Below are positions 40,481 to 50,138 of a stretch of 64,000 nt of DNA, piece after piece. The notes beneath the pieces were generated by a model. It was not told where the DNA came from. It made no database searches and worked only from the letters and a program-made list of their open reading frames with translations. Within the stretch, counting starts at the first letter, position 1. Each line of letters begins with the position of its first letter. The DNA is from Luscinia megarhynchos (taxonomy: Eukaryota > Chordata > Aves > Passeriformes > Turdidae). Location of the stretch: contig JAPFBE010000003.1 in NCBI GenBank assembly GCA_034336665.1, forward strand, positions 13,370,360 to 13,434,359. Reading direction: 5' to 3'. Position numbers and translations under genes: made by a program.

Positions 40481-40880
40481 GGCGCGGCCCGCCCGCCTCC
40501 GCTGCGCTCCCGCCGGCGGCGGCTCCTCCCGGGCGCGGCCGCTCCGCGCTGCCCGTCGCGCTCCGCGGCCCGGCCCGGCCCGGCGGGAGGGGCGAGCGCC
40601 GCGCCCGCGCCGCGCACGCGCACGTCGGCGCGGGGGGACGGGGCGGGGCGGGCGCGCGAGGGGCGCGGGAGCGGAGCGCGGTCCGTGAGGGCAGCGCCGG
40701 GAGGGCCGTGGGGCTCCGGCCGCACTCGGGGTTACCATCGCTGCCTTCAGCCGGATTGAAAGGGCCTCTGGGGTCACAGAGTCCGGCCTGTGGCCGAACA
40801 CCGCCGTGTCACCCACGGCGCTGAGTGGCGCGTCCAGTCTTTCCTTAAACGCCGCCAAGAACGGTGACTCCACCACCGTC
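40130..40880. promoter_or_regulatory. PDK3: CpG island promoter of PDK3
   Basis: This is the only strongly GC- and CpG-rich stretch near a gene here, covering exon 1, the start of intron 1 and the upstream flank. No convincing TATA box is seen, which fits a broad housekeeping-type promoter. Visible elements are tandem GC boxes (GGGCGGGGCGGG, 40641-40652), an NRF1-type palindrome GCGCACGCGC (40612-40621) and, on the minus strand, an ACGTG hypoxia-response core (40621-40625). The transcription start cannot be placed from sequence alone. The right end of the island (from about 40,735) is CR1-derived. Confidence 0.85.
40375..40480 (-). CDS. PDK3: PDK3 coding exon 1 with start codon
   Basis: This exon encodes residues 1-35 plus the first base of Gly36, from [15 protein letters not shown] to QFLDFG. 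The start at 40480 was chosen because the peptide begins like known PDK3 (MRL, basic, short mitochondrial leader) and has G at -3. The donor is gtgagt at 40374-40369. The frame stays open upstream of this ATG through the CpG island, with an in-frame ATG at 40738. That longer start has no PDK homology and would run through CR1-derived sequence, so it is disfavoured. Confidence 0.95.
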
Positions 40881-40881
40881 T
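40735..40881 (-). repeat. CR1 LINE fragment, CpG-rich, left part of a split copy
   Basis: Read on the plus strand it has the antisense CR1 3'-region wording: a 'gagtggcgcgtccagtcttt' stretch, then a CR1-like '..aagaacggtgactccaccacc'. This places the CR1 sense strand on minus. It is unusually rich in CpG for an old LINE relic, like the adjacent PDK3 island. The CR1 sequence resumes at about 41,613 after an LTR insertion. Confidence 0.75.
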
Positions 40882-41612
40882 TGTCCACAAAAATGGGATT
40901 CGTGACCTGCTGTGTGACAAGCCAATAATAATACTGCCGAGGGAGATATTATTTTATTTCAGGGTTGCACAAGCTTGGGTGCTGGGTTGTATTCCATGAA
41001 TCACGTACACCAACTATCAAAACTTTTTACTAATGATGGATTTTAGTGAACACAAGAACTAGTGGTCATTGGCTACAAGTTACGTATCTCTCTTATGAAT
41101 AAGTATTCTATTGGTTAATGATTCTCTTGCCTGTCATGCTAATTAGCTCTCTTCAGTACAGTGGCTTCCTGGCTCGGTGGTCAGCGGGTCAGTGGTCCCA
41201 ATCTCCCCCGGCCAGAATTTCCTCTGACCCAGCTGGAGCAGATTTCAGCCCAGTAGTTGCCTTTATTAGTTTCTTCTTAATGTTGGGAGTGCTGCCTGAT
41301 GTCCTCGTGGCCCATAAATTCTGCATTCTTTGTGTCCACTGTCAGGAGGCATCCTTCTCCCCAAGCCTTGTTAACCTCCCTCTACATCTGAGATCATGAC
41401 AGCATGGTAAACCCTAAACCCTAACAAGGCAATTCTTGAAATAACCCATTTTCCTGACAGCTGGACATCACTTAGAGTTTGCTTGCTTGCTGCTATCTGT
41501 TTCACTGATTAAATCTCCCTCTTGTTGATTAAGCTTGAGCATATACCAAGATCAAAGAACATCCTTTCTTGAGCAAATTTTACATATTCCATATTTTGCA
41601 ACACCTTTTGCA
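40882..41612 (-). mobile_element. Solo LTR of an endogenous retrovirus, inserted in CR1
   Basis: This 731-bp segment starts TG and ends CA on the plus strand and is flanked on both sides by GTCT (40878-40881 and 41613-41616), a 4-bp duplication typical of gammaretrovirus-like ERVs. Read on minus, the signal order fits an LTR: two CCAAT boxes (41110-41114 and 41068-41072), a TATA-like TAAAAAG near 41023, an AATAAA signal at 40953-40958, then about 70 bp to the end. No retroviral coding sequence is attached, so it is a solo LTR. The left boundary is less certain than the right: an alternative minus-strand start at TGTTGC (41602) would lack the duplication. It faces the same way as PDK3, whose ATG is 400 bp away. 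Confidence 0.7.
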
Positions 41613-41790
41613 GTCTACTGCATTATCTAATCACCCCTTCTGTGAAGAAATTCCTCCTGATGGCCAATCTAACCCTCCCCTGGCAGTTTAAGACTATGTC
41701 CTCATGTCCTGTTGCGGGTTGCCTGGAGAGGAGCCTGATCCTCACTTGGCTACACCCTCTGCTCAGGTCTCATATGGAGCAGTTAATATA
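41613..41790 (-). repeat. CR1 LINE fragment, right part of the split copy
   Basis: The plus-strand wording (cttctgtgaagaaattcctc, then ..ctaaccctcccctggca.. and ..tgtcctcatgtcctgttg..) is the standard antisense CR1 3' region. It continues the order of the CR1 piece at 40735-40881, so both are one copy interrupted by the LTR. The outer end is diffuse, and sequence beyond about 41,790 is not recognised. Confidence 0.85.
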
Positions 41791-44700
41791 TCTCAGCTGG
41801 TCCATAAGACAGCATCTGCCCAGCTGGCTTCCAGCCAAAATACAGCCCTGGGGTATCCTGTGAGTGTGAGGCTGGAGGAACAAAGTTCACTTTCTGTGAT
41901 AATAGGTGAATTTTTCTGAAAAAAGTCCCATTTTTATCTGAGAAAGCATCTGAATACTATTAAATTAGTTTTGATGACTAGAGTAAAAAGTGAAGCCAGT
42001 TATTAAGGAATCAAAATGGTCACTGACCGGTTTTTGCTATGATGTGGTTTAGGTACATTTTTAGACAAATAACTGATGACCAATTCATTATTTTTCTCCA
42101 GTGAATTCAATGTAAACTTCAGCAGGTACAAGATAGTATTACTCTAATTTTATAACTGATTTGCTAAAGAAACCAGTACTCTTCAGTTACTGGAAGTCTC
42201 TCTCCATCCTTTCTATCCTGATTGTCCTTACAGAATTTGAGACAGAGAAATCCTGAACTAATGTACAAAATAACTGAAAAGCATTTTAAAATCACTTCAA
42301 TTGCAGCTTATAGGAATGACTAGCTTGAAGAGGCATGCCATGTAATCAAGACTGACAAAATGAAACATCTACTGTAATTCTGAAGCTTTTTTGGCAGGTG
42401 AGGAAAAGTGTTTTAAAACTTTTGTTATATACTCACCAGGATTTGATTGTGATTCATTTACAGGATAACTCTGAAATCAGCTGCAGAATTATCTGCAGGA
42501 AAACAATATCCTTTTTTTTGTTAAAGACGGAACATTTCCCAAATTCAGATGAAATTAGCAACTTAAAAGGATGACTCATTATCAACATTTAAGCCACTTT
42601 ATTTTATGTATCTTTCGCATTTTAAGTAATTCTAGTGTGATTTCAGCTTCAAAAAGTAGCAAGACCACAGTTAACTATTGAGTTGTCTTTCTAAACACAA
42701 AATAATTTTTGCAATATAAAGCGTCACAGAGTAATTTTTATTTGAAATTTCTTAAACCTATATTAGCCAACCCATGTAAAAAATTTTGAATTGTTTTTTT
42801 CTATGGTGATACAGACTAAAACCACAATGAGGATGTGCACCGAAGTCTCTGCAAAACAGAGGTGTGCTCTTCTCATCAAACACACTCTCAATAGTTTCTC
42901 TCAACTCTGGAGAAACCGATGATGTAACCAACAGAATTGTCCAAAAACTGTTCAAACACACACTTTAGAGACATTTAAATCCCAGACCCACCCAGCAGCT
43001 CTTCATGGCTTAAGAAGACTGTAAGATTTGCTTGAGAGAACAGAACAATGCACATGGGAAAGGCTATGGTTTTACCAATGCAAGGCAGCAGCAAGCATAC
43101 ACATAAATCTGGTTCTTAAACAGTTTGCCTAAATTAAAGAGAAGTTGGTGGCATAAACCATGCAAAATACAAAGTGTCACTGGGATCAATAGGTTTAAGT
43201 GATAAGCTGAGTTTTGCATTTTTGGGCCTGTTGGATTTCTCATACCTAATACCTGCCTTCTTTATGTATTTCAGAACATATCTGGTGCAGAAAAGCTTCC
43301 TGAACTCATTCTGTGAGAGCCCCCCTGCATCTTTGTTTATAGGTTAAAAAACTTCTATAGGCATACAGGAAAGGAATTATTTACCCATTAAGAAAATAAA
43401 ATTTTAACATCGATAATGCCTAACACTGCTGAATTTCTCTTATGTTTTTCTCATCTCTTTTTTATTGAGGGTACTATTTTCATATTTTCCACTTAAATTC
43501 AAATCTGGAATAACTAGAATTGGCCAAGGGGTCAAAGATGACCCACTTTTGCACGACATTTAGTAGCCAGAACAACTTAGTCCCTTGTTCAGTTAAAATC
43601 TGTGAGCACATAGGCAACTGCAAACCTCAGCACCTGTTTTAGGGTGAATTAGGGTCTTGGTATGGACCCTTGCCAAAACCCTGCACTGAGGACAAGATAT
43701 CTGTGGTGTCCTGGCCCAGAGAGCACCACCCAGCCCTGGACACATCAAAGAATCAGTTTTGTTGGGCCATCACTGTGACAAAGGAGATGAATAATTAAAT
43801 CTGTGTAAACAATCTTGCCTTAATAATTTTTCTTGGTTTTCTGTGTTGGAGTTGGTATAAAATCAATGCTTCTGACTCACAAACCACAGAAACTTTGAGA
43901 GGGAAAAGCACAATATCAGGTTTTGCTGCAGAGTGATTCCCTAAAGCAGAGGAACTGATGGAGAATATTTGCAAAAGCAAAGCTTTTTGGTGTTTCTACC
44001 CTCAGAAATTTCAAGCACTGACTGTTGACCACCAGATTCAGTACTTAAAAATTGGGCCTCCCCTGGGTTTCTGTTTTAGCTGTGATGGGATGGAAGGACT
44101 GTGTACCTAATAGCAGTGTAAATGGAGGAGCCTTTGCTGCTCCTTGTATAGGACTTGTCTTTATATGTTAATTCAGTGGAGCCAGGGGGATAAATAAGAG
44201 GCCCTTCTATGACTAGTAACCAGAAAATTAAGTTACCAGAAAATAAATTCACCCTAAGTTTCTTAGTGCTTAGTTAAAATTAGAAATTAACTCCTACAGA
44301 AATTTGTAACCAAACTTGGTATGGAGATTTTTAAATGTGCATCTTCGTTACATTTTCAGCTTATTCTTTCTGGACCTTTATATTACATGCACTTGTTTTC
44401 AGGGATCAAAGCTTTTTGCATGTAATATTTCACCCAATTAACATTTATTCACAGTAAAAATTTCAGACTTTTAAAACACTAGAGCCATAATCTCCTTAAC
44501 AAAGCTTGGTTTATTTCCCTGCAGGATACACTGTAGTAAGTCTATAAACTAGCAGGGAATTCAGCATAATGAACTTCTTTGTGTGGATGTCAAAGGAAGG
44601 GAAAAGGAATGCTAAACTATAAACCAAGAAAACATGGTTATTAGTGTTTTCTAGACACATCGATTTTGTGGAATTCAGAGTAATTTTTTTTTTTTTTTGC

Positions 44701-47700
44701 CAAAAAAAGAAACCTGTACTGAAGTTAATATAACCCCTATTTCTTAAAGTTCGAAGCACTCATTGAGAATGGGGATAATATAATGGAAACATGAACAATA
44801 AAAATAATCAATAACAGCTATTTGGAGAAAAATTTACACAGAAAATTATAGCCCCAAAGTAATTCTTACAAGATGACAGAAAAAATCAGCACAAAATACT
44901 AGTATAGGGTGATGTTTCACACAAATTCCTGCTCTTCACAGTACTAATATTTGTCAGTAACCCCACTGTATTTTCCTACCTGCTATTATATGCACTCAAG
45001 GGTAGTTTCAAGCAGTGGATCAAAGCCACACTGGGAACACATGGAGTGAGAAAGGGATAAGGTTCCTTACTGAAGCTTTCCTGAACTTCAAAAAGGATCT
45101 GGTTTTATGTTTAATAATTTTTTACTTCCTAGTATTTGTGCACTCCAATTGGTAACTTTGGAAGGAGTGTTACCCACAATGTTCAGAAGATTGATAGTTA
45201 TTGCACTTGGGAATGTGTGTGTAGTATTATCTCTTGTTGTTACCATAGTCAACATTTTCAGCCATTCTTGTCTATTACCCAAGAAAATAAGGTAGTTTTA
45301 CCAAGTTTTTTTTTTTTGCCAGAAAAAACTGATAGTTACTGCTCTTAGTGTTCCTTACTTGCAGTTTTTCTAAAGGAACCATCTGGGACTATCAAAGATT
45401 GCACTTTGCAAATCTAAGAGCTGGGAAGTTGGAGAAAGTCTTGACTCTCTTTGCAACCTAAACTACCATGGCTTGTCAAATTGTTTATAATTCCTGATTC
45501 AGATGTGTTAGGGTTTTTTTAGAGTATTCACTCCACAATTTCTTCAATTACAGAGCTGTGCTCTGTAATTTGTTTTAAAGTAAAGCTGGTGCCACCATGG
45601 AGGTAATATTGGCTCTGTCAGATCTGTCAGACACCATCTGTGTGTCCAGCATTAATGGACAGACCTACATTACTCTTTAGTAGCAAAAAAAACATTTCAT
45701 GTCTAAAGGAAAAAAATATATTCTTTTCTTTTAAAATATTTAAGACATGCAGAAGAGAAAATTCTTGCCATTGAGATAACTGAGAGTAAATGCAGAGAAA
45801 AAGAATTTATTTGTATCCTTACTGCCATGGTATTTTGTCCTGCCTTTGCCATAAAAGAAACCACTGGAACTAGTGAGATAGAGCTATGACTGAGTGGCAC
45901 AGAACCACACCAGAATAACCCCTTCCCAATAAAACTGCCTTGGCGCTTCTTTTGCCATTCAAATGTACAAAAACCCCCACAGAAAGGTCCTAACTTGCAT
46001 CTAAAATGTGCAAAAATGAATCTAATCAGCAGCCACTACACTTGTACCAAGGATTTACATTTAATCTTCTTTTCCAGAAACAGCTTGAAAAACACCAGCT
46101 GAGGAAGAGTCACTAGTGCATAAGAAATACAGCTTTGGGTATTGTACTAGATCCTGTAAAATGGGATAGACAGCATACTTTGAGGAGGAGGACAGCACTA
46201 GTTTGGTATTAGTTGGAGAGGAGTGCCTCTGAAGTAAGTTGTTTCTCTTCCCTTGCTAGGGAGTCTCCCAGGGCAAAACGCAAGACTTTATTTCAGATTG
46301 AGTTGCTGTAACCACTCCCTGACATGCCTTTATCTTTGACAGATATAATCTCAGCACCTTTTTGTTTGCAGAATTGAAACCTGTAGTCTTGTGAGGAAAA
46401 AGCTGAAAAGCAGTTATCTTACTACATGAAGTTTACCATACAGGAGGAGGAGTTCTCATATCCTCAGATAAATAGAATAAAATCTGCTATCTAGGGGAGC
46501 AGGGTTGATTTGTCTTTGCTCTGAAAATTTTAACATGGAGATAGAAATGCACTTTTTGTCCAGTTTGCATAGCAGATTTGTTTTCCATGCACTCAAATCT
46601 TCAAGAAGAAACTGCCCTTTTTGTTTGAAAAACACCATAATCTCACAGGAAGTTGTTCCCATCTCTGCTGGTACTTGACACCCTATCTAGCAGGCTGAAA
46701 GCTTGGATAAGCAGGTTTCTCAGGACTTTCACAGCTCTGCCATATAAACTGTCCTGAAACTGAGGGGTTTTTTTATTTCACTGCAACCCATGAGGTGAGA
46801 ACTAAATCCTCCAGGAAACACCACAGTTTTTATAGAAGCATCAAAACATTCTTCTTTGGGAATCCACCAATTTCATTCCATTCCTTAAGTAAAACAGCAT
46901 AAAAGTTCAACTCCCATAAAAACTGGGAAGAAGAGCTGTCATGCTTGTCATTGTGGAGCTTTCTGAATGTTAAAAATCTTTCAGAGTGCAATTCCAGCTC
47001 CTGAACTGCACTTTCTAGAGGAGCCTCTGTGCCAAGAGACAAGTTAATAAAAAAATCTGCATCCAAATACACACATTGTAATGAATCATCAGCCATTTTC
47101 CTCTCAAAAACCAACCAACCAAACAATATTAGGGAAGCATAAGTGCATTTTCAGATTGCCTCCTCTTCCAGATCTTGGCAGTAGAAAATATGTTGAGAGG
47201 AGTCCCTGTTCCAACTCTTCCTTTAGAGAACAGTGATGCATCACTTTGTTCCTCTGCATTGATCAACCTCCTTTTTTACCCCATTACATTTCCTTGCATC
47301 TCATGCACCAAATGCTAGAAGTTTTATAATTTATTGTCATATCAAGTGCCTTTCTGAAATCAATAAGGATTACATGCACTAGAATACTTTTATATAACAC
47401 ACGTGCAAGTGCAGTGGGTTTGGGTATCACATTTGTCTGACCTGATATGTTTTGTTAACCTCCAGTTGTTACTGTCCATTGGGGTTTTTTAATCCTATAG
47501 ATTTACACATGAATTGGTGGGTATTTTAGTTTTATTTAAGGTCATGTAAAGTTTAAACAAATTATTATAGTTTCTCCAGTTTTTTTCTGTTAAAAACATT
47601 TTCCTGCACTTGTTCAGCCAATAAGCTTTTATTATTCCCATTTTCACATACTCCTTTTATTTGATACTGATTTGAAAGTGCACAGTAAGGAAACTGAACT

Positions 47701-49254
47701 AGTTTACATAACTCAAGTTAAACATCGTATTTAACCTTTTTGTGTCATCCTGGACTACAAATATATACCTCTTGCTGATACTGTTTTTGCTGGATTCTGG
47801 AGTTTCTCTTCCCTGTAAACAGCAATATATATTTTGCTTGATTTTCTGTGATAGTGTGCACACCGTAGCTCACAGACTGCTCTAGATGAAAAAATAGGTA
47901 AACACAGCATTATGTTTAAGTACATAGGAAATTAGCTCTAAGCTAAACAGAAAACTTGTCAGTTATAATAGCACTAGTTTTGAGTTAGAGATAAGCTTTT
48001 CTGGCAGGTATTGTACAGGAGTTCTTGTATCACGACCCATCCAGTTCCTCGTAATAAGGTGGAATCTCATTAGGATGCTATTAGAGTTGCTCAAATCCAT
48101 GCATATAGTCCAGCTCAATACTGATGCCAAACAAAAATCTATTTTAATTTGTCTTCAAGTACACAGTCCAAGGGAGAGTTAAATGCATCATGTTCATGTG
48201 ACATTTCCATGCACCTGATCCTGGTAAATGTAGTAGCCTCCATTCAGGCTTCTTCAAGTAGCCTTGAAGACCTGCTGCCAGCAGCTGGTGACTTCTCCAG
48301 GAGCACCATTTGGAAAGATAGCCTGTGTCTCTATACAGAGCCTCCTTGAAGGTGATGACTGAAAAATACTGTATTTTAGCAAGATATACAAATAAATAGC
48401 TTTTTCAACTGTTCTACCCACAAAACATAACATGCATCTTATTATGCAAATTTTATGCAAATTATTTTGATGATCCATGTGAAAGCATAGTGCAACATCT
48501 TCATGGGTGGGAAGAAAACTTTTTCTGTGGTGTTTGCTTGCAGATGACTGCTTTGAGATAACAGGAGTAATAAAATGCCCTTCTTAGGTGTAAAATGGAT
48601 TCCAGGCAGATTCCTGACAACCTGGAAGTTTTACTTTCTCCATGTTGCAACATTACTCAGGCCTACTAGTTTGTGGTAGGATGGATTAGCTTTGAAAGAT
48701 TAGATAAGGATATGGACATGGATGTGGATAAGAATGGAATAATGATGATCCAAAGTCATCTTTACACTTCATTAAGCAACTGAGTGCTAAACAAGAGGTT
48801 GTCACACTCGAATGAGCAACAACATTACCACATTTGTGTAGTTCAATGCCTTTTTTCTCAGCTGAAGCTTGGAGTGGTGTGTGATGGACACACTGAAAAG
48901 CAGAATGAAGGACACAAACAATTTTCATTATGAAGGTTGCTGAATGCTTGCCTTTAGAAGCCGTTTCCAGTTGTTTTCAGAAGAAGTTTGTCAGCTCTTA
49001 ACCATGAGTATTGACTTCTGATAGTTTGATCTTACACATGCAAAATGAATGAAAATTAAATACTAGATAACTTTTCTAAGTGAGAGGAAAGGAAACGAGT
49101 GCAGAGATTCCCCTGCAGATACACTCATGGCTGAACTTGCATAATAATCAAGCCCAGATATCAATACCCTATACCTCAAAAGGGATTCTGTCATGTGTGT
49201 GCTAGGGCTGTTACCCATGGTGGAGCACAACTATTGAGCCTCACATTTCCAGGT
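41791..49254. other. Intergenic, upstream of PDK3
   Basis: AT-rich DNA of 7.5 kb without a recognisable gene. Only a possible ancient LINE relic (about 47,310-47,430) and T-tracts at about 44,685 and 45,308 stand out. A 98-codon minus frame at 46830-47126 has no family resemblance that I recognise. Confidence 0.7.
47310..47430 (-). repeat. Possible ancient CR1/L3-like LINE relic, intergenic
   Basis: TTGTCATATCAAGTGCCTTT then CTGAAATCAATAAGGATTAC resembles the antisense LINE phrase 'gtgtcaaatgcctttctgaaatcaa...atcaca'. The similarity is short and diverged. Confidence 0.3.
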
Positions 49255-50138
49255 AAGATAAGATCAAATTTGAGCTGGACTTGAAACACCTGCACCCCCC
49301 ACACACTCCCCTCTTGTTGATATTATCTTTACTCCCAGATTTTCTACTCTCGTCCCCAAGGTGCAGAGAGTCAGGGATGGGGGCTGCAGTCAGTTCATCA
49401 CACCTTATCTCTGTCACTCCTTGCTCCTCACACTCTTCCCCTTCTCCACTTTGGGGTCACTCCCATGGGAAACAATTCTCCATGAATTTCTCCAATGTGA
49501 GTCTTTCCTATGGGTTCCAGTGCCTCACCAAGTGCTCCAGCATGAGTCCTTTCCACAGGGTGTAGTCCCTCAGGAACAGGCTGCTCCAGCGTGGGTCCCC
49601 ACAGAGTCACATATCCTGACAACAAACCTGCTCCAGTGTGGGTTTTGCTCTTCACAGGTCCTGCCAGAAGCCTGCTCCAGGGCCAGCTTCCCACAGGGTC
49701 ACAGCCTTCTTTGGACACCCACCTGCTCCAGCAAGGGACCCTGCAGGTGGATCTCTGCTCCACCGTGGTGTTCCATGGGCTAAAGTGGGATAGCTGACCC
49801 ACCGTGGTCTGCAGGGAATGCTCTGCCTGGAGCACATGCTCTCCCTCCTTCACTGACCTTGGTGTGTGTGCAGGGCTGTTTCTCTCATATACCCTCACTC
49901 CTTCCTCCATCTGCAATTGCTGCTGCCCTCACAGCAGGTTTTTTTTCCCGTTTTTAAAAATGTTGCCTCAGTGACACTAGCAGTGCTGCTGGTGGGTTCA
50001 GCCTCGGCCAGCAGCAGGTCCATCCTGGAGCCAATTGGCCTTGGCTCTGCTGGACATGGGGAAAGCTTCTCATAGCCTTTCACAGAAACTCACAATAGCC
50101 CTCTCACTACAAAATCCTCACCATGCAAACCCAATACA
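49255..50138 (-). mobile_element. ERVL-like LTR repeat with tandem CTGCTCCAG modules
   Basis: On minus the element starts at 50138 with TGTATTGGGTTTGCATGG and passes through a GCTGCTGGCC...GAACCCACC segment. It then contains repeated 44-61-bp modules built on CTGGAGCAG (plus-strand CTGCTCCAG at 49581, 49628, 49672 and 49733). I recognise the order as a widespread avian ERVL-associated LTR. It stops near 49,255 without its expected 3' end (AATAAA, then GGGTCAACCCACCACA-like), so it appears truncated. Overlapping frames of up to 162 codons on both strands are by-products of the repeat. Confidence 0.75.

Noticed and set aside
40052..40888. 278-codon minus-strand open frame across the CpG island
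   Set aside because: Only the part from 40480 to 40375 is PDK3. The remainder is 5' flank, CR1 and intron 1 in GC-rich DNA with few stops.
41409..41425. Telomere-like AAACCCTAAACCCTAAC
   Set aside because: Only two units, with a 7-bp plant-type spacing, inside the solo LTR. Too short for an interstitial telomeric repeat.
46830..47126. 98-codon minus frame
   Set aside because: No domain, no splice sites or promoter, and no resemblance to a family I know.
49361..49916. 140-codon plus and 162-codon minus frames
   Set aside because: Both fall in the LTR-like repeat with CTGCTCCAG modules, and periodic modules keep several frames open.
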